Positions 48,001 through 59,500 of a stretch of DNA of 64,000 bases are shown here, one piece after another (within the stretch, counting starts at the first letter, position 1; each line of letters starts with the position of its first letter). This DNA is from Crossaster papposus (lineage: Eukaryota; Echinodermata; Asteroidea; Velatida; Solasteridae). Both the position numbers and the translations under genes were made by a program. The notes under the pieces were generated by a model that did no database searches, was not told the DNA's origin, and worked only from the letters and a program-made list of their open reading frames with translations. The DNA lies in NCBI GenBank assembly GCA_037893245.1, contig JBAIAA010000321.1, positions 744,001 to 808,000 of the forward strand. Reading direction: 5' to 3'.

Positions 48001-51000
48001 ATCCACAGATTTTGTTCGGTATATATCGATTGTTCAGTATAGCGATGTTTAACCGCTGGTCCATCAGGCATCCATTTTCAAGACGGCGTACGACGAGTAG
48101 TCACCCGTCACTCTTTAACATATATATTTAAAGCACCGTATGACGTTTATAAATTTAATATGGCCCAAATAGCGTTTGACGTACCTACAAATATTTTGAC
48201 ATATTTTCAACAACAATCTTTGGTATATTTGGACACAACAAACAATCTGGAGCCAAAGACGGTGGATTTTGTTAATCACACTGCAAAAAATGTGTTTAGC
48301 GAGTAAACACTTTTCTAAACACTTTCTTGCTATCAGTTTGTAAACAGTCATGTTTAAATGCTAAACATGTTTAACATGAGGACGGATTGTGTTTAGCCAT
48401 TGAACGTTGGTGTTTAGGAATTAGATGCGTGCATGTTTACAAACTGATAGCAAGAAAAGTGTTTCCTCGCTAAACACAGTTTTTAGAGTGCAGTTGACAT
48501 TTCTTTTTCAAAAACGATTTTCAGTATTTTCGTACACAGAAAACGGGTTGGTGTTTGGTATAGCCGAATGTTCGGTATAGCGGTGTTATAGGCCTATAGC
48601 GCCTATACTAACCACTGTATACATAATTATATAGGCCTACGCCACAATACAACATGAAAAGCGTGTGCATGTAAACTCCTTTTTTAGTGATCATTGAAAT
48701 TCGATACTGATTTGGTCACCTCTTTATTGGTTAATAATTTGAATATATTTGTTTCTATTAAAGTCGGTGCCTTTAGAAATTGCGAAGAAATTAATCAAGC
48801 ATATGCAGGATTCGCGCCAGATGGATCCTACGTCATTGATCCGGACGGATTACTACAAGGCGAGGCCGGGTTTTTGGTCCGTTGCAAAATGACGACGAAT
48901 GATGGTAACTAGTAACATGCACAAATACACATATGTTTCCCCGGCACTTTTTGACAACAGTTGCTTAATTTCGCTCATAAAACCATTGTTATCGACCAAA
49001 ATAAAGAGTATTGCTGGATAATGAGTTGTTATATTGATTAGTGATTATTTGAACGAAAGGTGTTCTTTATAGTTTCTGAATTAGAACCAATCTGGAACTC
49101 ATTATGTAACAAATACAGAATAATGACATCATTGTCAACATTCATTCCCTGGTACTTTGGTAGGCTGGTGGACCATGATTTGCAACCTCTGCAAATACGG
49201 AATTTAAACTACACTTACAATATATTTTTCTTTTTCACAAGGTATGTTGACTAAAATACATCATGATCACGAAGCCCTTACAATAGTAACTAGTAAAACA
49301 GACCCTTATATCGAGACTCTGAGGTACGACGGCCCATCCGTCCAGCAATTTGCGTCGCTCATCGCCACCTCCAGGTCTTGTGCCCAGTCCTTTATAATAA
49401 AGTGTCTCGGAGCTGATATCTGGAGCCAAGACTTCATGGATACCTTGACGGTGCAGTGGCAACCGCGACAGGGAGACATACTAGTCGGGGACTGGGGAGT
49501 GCCAGTGCCCGAAGGCATGGGGTGCACATGCGATGACACCGGTGAGTTAATGTGCGTTTGCATCGTACCGTCATTTTGGAACGGGTATCCGGAAATTATA
49601 TTGCACAAATACCCGACAAAGAAAAGCAACCAATTACTTGTTTCGAACTCTAATGAACTGAATATTCACAGGTTGGCGTAGCGGTTCTCTCTTCGTCTTC
49701 CACCGCTATGACCCGGGTTCGAATCCAGCCTGGGCCAATAGATTGGGTTTCAGTTCAGGCCGATACCAGCTACAGTGCCTAGGGCGCTTTTGAGTGATAC
49801 CAGACAGAAATAATCATATACTAATATAATAATAGCATACAAACATGCAAAATTGAGTTTCCACAGTTTTGGTAAACTAAAACAATATCAATAATACCAA
49901 TCGATGTGTAAGATAAAAAGATTCCCTAAAGATGGAAAATTAGTTTTCATAAAATAATAACACAAAATGGTGCACGGCGATAAAAAACGTCGTCCATATC
50001 AGCTGGCTTGGGCTATTATGTATAGGCCTATAGGCGAAAATTAAGCCGGTTCAGTATTTCAAATGCGCATGCATGATGTGCACAACGAGATGCGACAACT
50101 TTTCTCTTAGTCTGGTTCCTAAACCAGATAATTCTGACTATTTCTGATGAAATATTAGGGAGTATTCGAATTGCTGGATTTGGTTGTGATTCGGCCATTG
50201 CTATGATGTTGCTATGGGCAGTCATTGTCCGCCCTTACCAACAGCATATAACAACGGCCGAAGTCACAGCCAAAGCCATCAATTCGAACATGGCCTTAGG
50301 TCCGGTAGCCGCCAATGTCACGTGACCAACACTCACAACAAAAATATAGTTTCCGAAAATGTTTGAAATTCGTTCTGTTGACAGTCGGGTATTATCGTTA
50401 ACGTTCGCGATGTTCCAGTGTTTCCGAAAGTTGTAAGGGTTAGCAACATTTATTAACAACAAAATGATGGAAACTTTTGTTCGAACAAAGGTTTGGACAT
50501 ACAAGACACATATAAATGTTAAATATAACTACCTAATTGCTGGTACCCGCTATGCTTTTTCACGCATACGATGAAAAGTTTATCTCGAAAGCACATGCGC
50601 AGTTGGAATACCGGACTAGCTTATTATTACCTATCCCAGGACAGATTTCCAATGTTTATTCTTTCGAAAACAATTGGTATTATAGGCCTAATAAGAAAAA
50701 CAACTCCGTACACGCACGATACCAAGTCCTACGTACATTAACCCTTAACAAATATTTTTTCATTCCCCCAGATAGCAGTTGCCTATCAGGTGAATTACAA
50801 TGCTTATGCACGGGCAAGCTTACAGAAGAAACCAAGTTACCCGTGATGGCGATACACTTTATCGAAGTGACAGGTAGCAATCAACGATCGAGGTATAGAA
50901 TTGGGCCGCTCGTATGCCGTGGAATAGGTATGATTGTGTACATGAGAATAACAAGTTATCAGTACACTAAAAACTGTGTTTAGGGAGAAAACAATTTGTT

Positions 51001-51269
51001 TTGCTATCAGTTTGTAAACATGTTTAGAAGCTAAACGTACATTGTACGTGTCCAATTCCTAAACATCAACGTTCAATGACAAAAAATCCTCATGCCTCAA
51101 TCCTCATGCTAAACATGTTTAGTAAACGTGTTTACAAACTGATAGCAAGGACGAGTTTAGAAAAGTGTGTACTGCTTTTTTTCTTCTCTTGTTTTGTTGT
51201 TGTTGTCGATGTTTAGGGCCTACTGTTTGTTGTACATGTATAAACAAAACAATAGTCAGACTTGGCTGA
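45070..51269 (+). CDS. Secreted protein with one CNTNAP-type fibrinogen-like module (gene A, 241 aa)
   Basis: Exons: 45070-45145, 48764-48904, 49242-49541, 50772-50927 and 51217-51269 (stop TGA). All introns are phase 1 and the total, 726 nt, is in frame. Exon 1 is a signal peptide (MNQSRVVVGWMVWLRVVLVT..). Exons 2-4 form the module: NCEEI..DGSYVIDPDG..VRCKMTT (residues 26-72); IHHDHEALTIV..SFIIKCLG..VQWQP..DWGVP..MGCTCDD (73-172); LQCLCTGKLTEETKLPV..IGPLVCRG (173-224). This order (DG.Y.IDPDG...C.M; HHD.E; C...C; TWW..WGG; C.C; LPV...GPL.C.G) is that of the fibrinogen-like region of contactin-associated proteins. The last exon has a very strong pyrimidine tract and a Cys-rich tail (TVCCTC). 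No membrane segment is seen, so it is probably extracellular. The TWW signature is degraded to VQW. AATAAA at 51627 could serve as poly(A) signal. Exon 5 is the least certain part. Confidence 0.75.
45297..45690. mobile_element. GGGATCGTATACGTTTGG MITE (copy 1)
   Basis: Ends TTAAGGGATTGTATACGTTT and AAACGTATACGATCCCTTTAA. Body blocks shared with copies at 55.98 and 60.9 kb: TTAATGGCAATAAAAACTTA, CTTCGAAGTACTGCGGTTAT, GAAGCGTTACTACAGTGACG and CGGCAATATCTCAAAATCGC. It lies in intron 1 of gene A. Non-coding. Confidence 0.9.
46240..46485. repeat. Degenerate 60-70 bp tandem units with TGACGTCA cores
   Basis: About four imperfect units, each with (A)TTGACGTCAATAT and GTCGTGAATAT / GTCGCGAATAT-type sequence and a GGGGAAAGTCGTGAAATTTG-like spacer. 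TGACGTCA is the palindromic CRE/ATF site, so the array is a possible cluster of bZIP sites. More simply it may be a decayed satellite. Intron 1 of gene A. Confidence 0.65.
46600..47220. repeat. Tandem duplication of a unit of about 245 bp
   Basis: Blocks ATCTCCATAATTCT, AATCGCCTCAG.TTGCACCAC, AAAGCATATA.A.TCCAACAT and CTTTGCGCTCGCA.TTTTC occur in order twice (46745-46925 and 46990-47175). A third partial start lies at 46675, marked by TTTTGGGTATGCCCCACAT-like sequence. Resembles the tail of an old interspersed repeat. Confidence 0.65.
47230..47966. mobile_element. Foldback element of about 735 bp with arms of about 230 bp
   Basis: TAGTCCAGGGAAAATACTTA pairs with the right end ATTTTCCCTGGACTA. 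Inner pairs include AAATCCAAGTGGTGGAAATA with TATTTCCACCACTTGGATTT, and ATCGTTAATCCCTGCCGCGT with ACGCGGCAGGGATTAACGAT, as well as a TTTGGTGATTCTACTTG-type pair near the centre. No coding capacity. Intron 1 of gene A. Confidence 0.85.
47969..48619. mobile_element. CAGTGG-terminal element with a nested MITE
   Basis: The left end CAGTGGAACATCGTTATAAC faces CTATACTAACCACTG at the right, and near-terminal GTTCGGTATATATCG pairs loosely with GTTCGGTATAGCGG. It is interrupted by the MITE at 48278-48493. A truncated relative is at 14.2 kb. Confidence 0.6.
48278..48493. mobile_element. Palindromic MITE with CTATCAGTTTGTAAAC arms (copy 1)
   Basis: CACTGCAAAAAATGTGTTTA faces AACACAGTTTTTAGAGTG, and TCTTGCTATCAGTTTGTAAA pairs with TTTACAAACTGATAGCAAGA. 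The full 216 bp folds into a long hairpin. Intron 1 of gene A, about 270 bp before exon 2. A second copy lies in intron 4. Confidence 0.85.
49670..49800 (+). repeat. tRNA-derived SINE head (different family)
   Basis: A-box-like TTGGCGTAGCGGTTCTCTC and B-box GGGTTCGAATCCAGCC are separated by about 35 bases, then TAGATTGGGTTTCAGTTC follows. No acceptor-stem pairing. Lies in intron 3 of gene A. Confidence 0.6.
50165..50288. mobile_element. Hairpin MITE (copy 2 of the 10.2-kb family)
   Basis: TTCGAATTGCTGGATTTGGT faces GCCAAAGCCATCAATTCGAA, with centre GGGCAGTCATTGTCCGCCC, matching the 10201-10312 element. Arms here are more diverged. Intron 3 of gene A. Confidence 0.8.
50964..51171. mobile_element. 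Palindromic MITE with CTATCAGTTTGTAAAC arms (copy 2)
   Basis: CACTAAAAACTGTGTTTAGG, TGCTATCAGTTTGTAAACAT and GTTTACAAACTGATAGCAAG match copy 1. It fills most of intron 4 of gene A and stops just before the pyrimidine tract of exon 5. Confidence 0.85.
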
Positions 51270-52360
51270 AGAATAGCAATGTTACAAATACCGTAACAGA
51301 AACTTCACCAATGAGTCAGCGATTATGCACGCAACGTCACACGCGCATGCAAATGCTACACAATTCTGCTCGTAATTTGTCGAGCAATATGTGAATTAGC
51401 CAATACGACCTATTTAAAAATCATGGCGTGCTTTACGGCGTACGTTAGATGGCGCCCGCCTCGGCGGCCTAGCGCCTTGCACACCACGATTAGGACGTCT
51501 TGCAAACAAGACTAATCTGCCTCATTAAAATTATACTCTTCTGCCAGGCACCCAACTAAGGGTTCCTTGCTAAATTTGAGACTTGCGTTGTTTTGTTGAG
51601 GCTAGAGTTTTACAGCTTTGCCATATAATAAAGACCGGATTATATACGAATTGCGCATGTTGCGATGCACGCTGCTGTATCGAGCGACTTCAATGCAAAT
51701 TGTGCGATGCGGTAAGCTAGTACGTGCAGGTAAATCAGTGACGAAAGTGTAGCATCTGATTGGATAAGATTCAACAAAAGAACGGTCGCTAGATGGAGCC
51801 GAAGGCGCCCAGGCCGGTGACGACCGCTCATTGGATGGCTGAACGGTTGTGGGCGGAGCTTAACCACTACAATGCGGCAATCTTGAACGAGCAACGAGCC
51901 AACGAAGAAATTATTATCTTGTAAGTGACTGTGACATATAATTGTTTTAAATACTTACTTGATAAAATAAATTCATACATATACACCGATCCAGTATTAT
52001 ATAAGACACGCCCGTTGTTACTATAGTACCGTAAAACGGGTGGATTTGGCAGTTTTGGGGCGACTTAATTCTGGTCAGATCGTTTTATAGGTAAAAACAA
52101 AGAGAACACGAATACACAGTACACGAACGCACATGTACATCTAGCCGTACAAATAGCGCTGTAAATACAATCAATCGTGAACTCATCTTTTGTTTGTATT
52201 TTAACTTTTTGGGAAAACCTGGATCGATATTTTGTACAAGAATCTCAACAGTTAACGTTTGTAAATAGTGGACTATATTGCCGTTATTATACAACGCGCG
52301 TTGGGCAGGCATGCAGTCGAAAGAGCGCATGCACACACTATGCCCCCAACGGACGTGGAC
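51270..52360. other. 3' flank of gene A and intergenic DNA
   Basis: Contains AATAAA at 51627-51632, a candidate poly(A) signal for gene A. CpG-rich patches (51440-51480, 51780-51850) have no coding frame with splice support. Nothing else recognised. Confidence 0.45.
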
Positions 52361-52369
52361 GCGGACGCT

Positions 52370-52650
52370 CCTATTTTAAAAGTTTAAATTAATTAATTTA
52401 ATACTCATTCGGGCCGATTTGTTTGTGCTATGTCTCATTTGAAATATCATAACAAATACAATGCTAGAAAATATCAACGCTCCTAATTTAAAAGTTTAAA
52501 TTTATTAATTCAATACTCATTCTGGGCCGATTTTGTTCGTGCTATGTCTCATTTGAAATCTCATAACAAATACAATGCTAGATAATATCAATTCAATTTG
52601 ATAATCAATTTTGTTCAGGGTGCAACCCCCTAAAAGCATGGACACACTAA
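52370..52650. repeat. Two head-to-tail copies of a GCTCCTA...CTCATTC repeat
   Basis: CTCCTA.TTTAAAAGTTTAAAT, AATACTCATTC.GGCCGATTT, TGCTATGTCTCATTTGAAAT and CATAACAAATACAATGCTAG occur at 52368 and again at 52481. The second is followed by TCAGGGTGCAACCCCCTAAA. The same blocks recur at 53.8 kb. Confidence 0.75.
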
Positions 52651-53574
52651 CTTTAAAGGGCCTTTTCGAAACCTTTGCTTCGTCTTCGGCTTTGGCTTCG
52701 CCTCCGAATTCCGAATCACTGAGAAGCAAATAGAAATTAAAGTAAATATAAATAGTCTAACTTTTGGGTTCATATTATTCGATTGAATGTTTCTTAAGCA
52801 CAACAGGCATCAAAATGTGGCAGGGGATCTCGCAGTTGGAAATCTAAAATCGCCTTAAAGCCAAAGACGACGACGAAGCCAGGGATTCGAAAAGGGCCTA
52901 TAAGTATATGACATGTCAACATTTGAACAGATCAAATTAAGCGATGAATCGCCAAAAGCTATAGGTTGACCATATTGCACAGCGCGCGGCCAAAAGCAAA
53001 ATTAAACCAAACAGCGTGTTGGACTAAATACACGAACGGACAAAAGCAAATCAAATATGGCTGCCATTGACAAGACAATTAATAATGCCATTAGATGACA
53101 GAATTGTCGTGTTGACTTCAACAAAACAGATCGTTTGCAGCCTCTCACACGTTCTTTTCTCGGATATATATCCGACGGGAAATAATTGTATTGGCTGTCG
53201 GCACGTTCCGTCTTGAGTCAGGCAAAGAAAATGTTATTACTTTCCGATGTTTAGTTGGCTCAGTTCAAGTTTGAGGTCGTGTTCTGCGCTGGTCTTTACA
53301 TAGTGAAACCTCAAGCATTTAGAGCAAACGTTGTCCTTGTGGCCTTTGGGTAACCCGCATGTGAAATTAAATGAAGGAAACATATTTAGCATACTGCCGT
53401 GATTGCGGTACAAACGGATATTAAGACACTATAGACAAACAAAATGGTCTCGATTGTACTCGTGTCATACCAAATTACTCTGCGTGACAAGCTCCCATTT
53501 GTGCCAAACTGTTTTGGAATGAAAAGACACAGTTCTGTAACACGAGCGATGTTGTAAACCGTGCACACGCGAAG
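52651..53574. other. Intergenic; candidate 5' region of gene B
   Basis: Precedes the second signal-peptide exon. The segment 53520-53574 (GTTCTGTAACACGAGCGATG.., ending GCGAAG before ATGG) would be its leader. No TATA box is recognised. A CTTCGTCTTCGGCTTTGGCT pyrimidine-rich patch lies at about 52678. Confidence 0.35.
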
Positions 53575-56500
53575 ATGGCCAAAAATGTTGGCTGTTCGAT
53601 TCTTTTCCTTGGATTACTGGTTCGAATTTACGGTAAAGTTGGATTGTCCGTGCTTTTTAAAAATGTAGATTTTCGTTTCCGAAGAGATTTTGAAGAAAGA
53701 CTATACGTACTGTGTAGGCCTATACGAATATTTTTGTTTGCATTTGTAGGCCTTTACACATTGTTAAAAAGTGGTTGTTATCATTGCGCGCCAATTGCGC
53801 GCTCCTAATGTAGAATTTGAATTTAGTTAAATACCCGTTTTTATGGGATGTCTTATTCGAAAGCTCATAACAAATACAATGCTAGAACATTAATCATTCA
53901 TTTTGAAAATCTATTTTTCAGGGTGCAACCTCCTAAAAGCTCGGACACACCAACTGTTCAGACAAATTTTCATGTTGTTGTGGGTTTGTGAATTAGCCTC
54001 ATCTTCGCTCCAGTTTTCTGTTGTTAAATGCGGGAATCAGTTTATACAGCAATCAATGGAAATTTTGAACCTACCCTTCTCATGCCTTCATTCTGTTTCG
54101 CTTTTTGTCTCGAGATATACCAGTGCCAAGATTCACCTCCTAATTATTTCATTTTATTGGAAGAAAGTTGGAAGAAAGTTGAATGAGAGGTTAATCTCGA
54201 CGTAGGTACATGTAGTTAGAAACAAAAAGTGAATAAGACTTTCCCATTGATTGCTGCATTTATAATTATTGGTAATTTTTGTTCCGCAATTATGATCAGC
54301 TTACAGAAGCTGTCAGGAGTGGCGACTCGCGGGGTACGAGATCGACGGAACATATGAGGTTGATCCAGACGGGCCAGGAGGACTGGAGGGTTTTGAAGTG
54401 GAATGCCGAATGAATACAGGTTAGTGATAATGCGCGGTTCCATGCACATTGCCAAACAATTAGAGAATAATTTTACAGCCACACTCTAAAAACAGATTGG
54501 TTGAAAATAACCAAGTGATTGGTAGATATGACTGTGTCCAACCAATATATTGGTCAATTTTGAACAAATTAAACAATTATATTTTGTTAAATTGACCAAT
54601 ATCATTGGTTTTTTCGACCACTATTTCGGTTAAAATTGACCAACCTCATTGATTGGACACATATCTATCAGTTGGTTATTTCAACCAATCTGTTTTACGG
54701 TGCAGAAAGGGCATTTTTTTCGCAAGATCTTCTTAAACATTAACAGTCCATGTTGAGGAAATAGTACGGTCAGAAAACCAGTCTAGCTGGCTTGCAATTG
54801 TACCCATTCATATTGATTGATAACAAAATATACGGTATAACTAAATGTGGTAAATTGGTGGTATATATTTGAAAGAAGTCAGTTTTGTTCCCAATGCTGG
54901 TCAGCCGACCAGCGTTGGAGATTAACCCTTTGCACGCTACGAATCAGTGTACGGAGTATTCCTTCCCTGCTGTGTAAATTGCCAATGAAATATTTTATGA
55001 ACATGCCGGATTGAGCCTACATTTCAAAGCTAAAAAGTAGTCGAGGCAGACGTAAACGTATATATTAGCGAAGCACATCAGAAACAATCCGCTAAAGTAA
55101 TACGATAGAATGTGTTTCGAGTTTTATGCAGCTTATTATTAAAATGAAATCACGCCGCCATCGTACCTAGATTCCATGCGTTCTCAAATTACAATAGCCT
55201 AAAATTATACGTCAGCGCATATAATTACGGACGTGGCCAATTCCCACCCTTCATTTTTCATAGTACCGGCCCTCAAATGTACACAATTTCTGTTAGTACA
55301 TGACGTTATGGGGACATAATATATATATATGTTTATCTGTAAATCACAGCAACATGATTTGTGTGGTTTTTGTTTTTTATACTCACTTCATACTTTGTAA
55401 AATGTTGACAATTGGCTATGTTATTTTAATGTAAATTAATTCTTTTTTAAACATATTTTAGTAAAGTAAGGGTTGTTTTTAACATGATAATTTTACAGTG
55501 CACATTACACGATCTAAACATCTTGCCAAAAACAAATGTATACCAGTTTTACACTGTTGCTTACGAACTCACTGTTAAAATAAAAATAATAATGCAATCA
55601 TTTGTATTCCGAAAAGTTATTCATGGTGTACCGGTACTGACAGGTTGTACGGTTATACACCACGACAAGGACGTCGACGGTTTTACAGTGAGAGTTACGG
55701 GCGGTGGAAAAGGCGTCATAAAGTACGAGGCCCCTGGCGCCTACCGGGAAATTCTTAACTACACAACGGCTTCCCTGCCTCAAATCGCGGCACTGGTCAA
55801 CGCCTCGGACCGCTGCGCCCAGCTGGTTTCATTGGAGTGCAAGAACGCAGAATTCTGGAACGAGAGGGGCACACAGATGACTTGGTGGGTGTCACGGGAA
55901 CAGGACAAGATGCCCAACTGGGGTGGTGCTCCTAGTGGCTTCCGTGGATGCGGTTGCTATGTCAACAACAGTAAGTGAGTTAAAGGGATCGTATACGTTT
56001 GGTAATTACTTAAAAATAATGGCAATAAAAACTTACTTTGTAAGAAGTACAGCAGCTTTGGATAGTATAATGCATTTTTATAAACTTTTCACTTCGAAGT
56101 ACTGCGGTTATAGAAAGAGATATCAATTTTTATCCCCAAAAATTTGAATCTGAGAAGCGATACTGCAGTGACGTTTCTCAGATTGTGTATTTCAATGCAG
56201 ATTATTTTTCCTGCGTGGCCATAACCGCTCTAGATTTTCGGCAATATCTCAAAATCGCTATATCACCTTTTGAAATGAAATTGTTACAGGTTAGTTTTAT
56301 GGTATATATCTATAACTACATGTATAGATTGAATCAAACAGTGGGTTCCAATTACCAAACGTATACGATTCCTTTAATGGTTAATTGCACATCACAAAGA
56401 GATTTCACTTCATTCAAACTTTCAAATTGTAAGCTTGAAGGGTACTGTGCAGGCATGTTTGCACTGAATAATTTAGAACATATTTATTAAAAAATTTAAA

Positions 56501-59500
56501 TTTAAAGCTTATTAAAAATTAGGAAAGATCGGGAAATCCTTTTTAGAGACTAGGTCGGGCTGCGTTGCACTCATCACTCAGACGTTGCCAACGTTTGCCA
56601 ACAACGCGAACAATGTTCACTTCATAAAATAAAACAAATAGCGAACGTCGCCGAACGTTTGAAATGTTCGCGACGTGAGTGGAACGCAGCCCGTTATATT
56701 TATCCTAAATTTCAATATTATGATGCTGCTAATATTGACCAATCAGAATCAGACTCAGAGATTCGAGCTCATGCCTCCAACATACATTGACCAACCACAA
56801 CTGCTCCTGGTGAGCACGTCACGCACGTGGTAATGGCCCTGTCACACCAGAACGTTTTAGGCCAACGCGTGAGTAACGTGTTGTAATTTTGGCAACACTC
56901 TGGCAAACCGTGGCTGACCAACGCTAGGCCAGCGTTAGCAACACGCTGAGCGCGTTACTCACACGCTGGGACACGCTGTCACACGCTGAGGAAAACATAT
57001 TTTTTTCAACATACCTACAATTTCCAGCGTTTGCCAGCGTGTGACTGTACACGCTGGCGGCGCGTTGGAGGTTCGTTACTCACGCGTCGAACACGCTAGA
57101 CGATCGTTACCAACCCGCTACTCACACTCTGGCGTACGCTGGCGATACGCTGGTTATGGCCCTGTCACACCAGAACGTTTTAGGCCAACGCATGAGTAGC
57201 GCGTTAAAAATAGTTGAACCGTGATTTCAGCGTGTCCATACAGGTTGATAACGGGTTCATAGCGTATGCCAGCGCGTGAGTAGCGTGTAAGGAACGCGCT
57301 CAGCGTGTGAGGAACGCATCACTGATTTATAGTCAAAATACGACAGCGGGTCGCCAGCGTGTGAGTAGTGGGTTGGTAACGATCGTCTAGCGCGTTCGAC
57401 GCGTGAATAACGACCTTTCTGCGCGCCGCCAGCGTGTTCAGTCACACGCTGGCAAACGCTGAAATTTTAGGTATGTTGAAAAATGTGTTTTTGCCTCAGC
57501 GTGTGACAGCGTGTTTCAGCGTGCGGGTAATGCGCTCAGCGTGTTGCGAACCTTGGTCTAGCATTGGTCAACGTTTACCCGCGTGTTGCCGAAATTCCAA
57601 CACGTTACTCACGCGTTGGCCTAAAACGTTCTGGTGTGACAGGGCCATTACTGTAGTAGCGCGTCAGCGTTTTATACAACTAATCATGTGGTCGTTGTAG
57701 TACGCTGGCGCGCGTTGGAACGCGCTACTCACGCGCTGGGCATTCGTTCATCAGTCGTCGAGCGCGTTACTAACGCGTTACTCACGCGCTGGCGAACGCT
57801 ATGAACCCGTTATCAACGCGTTATGGACACGCTGAAATTACGGTTCCACTTGACTTTTTCTGTTTAACGCGCTACTCGCGCGTTGGCCTAAAACGTCCTG
57901 GTGTGAAAGGACCATAACGCGCCGCATCTCGCGACGCGTCGTGTGATCCATTTCACTAAAGTTACGATGCGTTCAATGCGTCGCAAATACCTCGACAACA
58001 AGTAACAAGTCGTAAGTTGCGACGTGTATTTGGGTCGTCGTAAACAAGTTGCGTCTTTTAATAGCCAGTTTTACGCCACAAAAATGAAATAAACGAGACT
58101 AGAATACTCGGACAATGTGTGGGAAGTTGTAAATGAAACATTTTTCGTTAAAACTGCATCATACGTCAGCCATTTTGATTTACATTTTTAAGCTTTCCGA
58201 GAAGAGATTCGATGACTGTTTGCTGAATACCGGACGGTTATTTAATGTGCGTTAGAATAGGTACATACAACAGTCAGTGTTTTGTGCTATAAATACACCT
58301 ACGACGCGTCGCACGTACGATGTGTTTCGTGAAATGGATTTCACGACGCGTTAAAAAATAGTTGATACGCTGGCAAACGCTGAACTTCCACACAAAAAGT
58401 CAAGTGGAACCGTGATTTCAGCGTGTCCATAACGCGTTGATAACGGGTTCATAGCGTTCGCCAGCGCGTAAGTAACGCGCTCGACGACTGATGAACGACT
58501 GCCCAGCGAGTGAGTAGCGCGGTCCAACGCGCGCCAGCGTACGGCAACGACCACACGATTAGTTGTATAAAAAGCCGACGCGCTACTACAGTAATGGCCC
58601 TGTCACACCAGAACATTTAGGCCAACGCGTGAGTAACGTGTTGTAATTTTGGCAACACGCTGGCAAACGCTGACCAACGCTAGGCCAGCGTTAGCAACAC
58701 GCTGAGCGCGTTACTCACGCGCTGTCACATGCTGTCACATGCTGAGGAAAACATATTTTGTTCAACATACATACAATTTCCAGCGTTTGCCAGCGTGTGA
58801 CTGCACACGCTGGCGGAGCATTGGAGGTTTGTTACTCACGCGTCGAACACGCTAGACGATCGTTATCAACCCGCTACTCACACGCTGGCGCACGCTGGCG
58901 TACGCTGCCGTACTCTGACGACACGCTGGTTATGGCCCTGTCACCCCAGAACGTTTTAGGCCAATGCATGAGTAGCGCGTTAAAAATAGTTGATACGCTG
59001 GCAATCGCTGAACTTTCACAGAAAAAGTCAAGTGGAACCGTGATTTCAGCAATTCCATACAGGTTGATAACGGGTTCATGGCGTATGCCAGCGCGTAAGT
59101 ATCGTGTGAGGAACGCGCTCAGCGTGTGAGGAACGTATCACTGATTTATAGTAAAAATACGACAGCGGGTCGCCAGCGTGTGAGTAGTGGGTTGGTAACA
59201 ATCGTCTAGCGCGTTCGACGCGTGAGTAACGACCATCCTGCGCGCCGCCAGCGTGTGCAGTCACACGCTGGCAAACGCTGAACATTTTAGGTATGTTGAA
59301 AAATGTATTTTTGCCTCAGCGTGTGACAGCGTGTGACAGCGTGTGGGTAACGCGCTTAGCGTGTTGCGAACGCTGGCCTAGCGTTGGTCAACGTTTACCC
59401 GCGTGTTACCGAAATTCCAACACGTTGGCCTAAAACGTTCTGGTGTGACAGGGCCATTAGTGTAGTAGCGCTTCGGCTTTTTATACAACTAATCATGTGG

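Noticed and set aside
50537..50983. Whole 148-codon frame as the coding unit in gene A
   Set aside because: Only 50772-50927 matches the module and has phase-1 borders; the sequence before the acceptor is intron.
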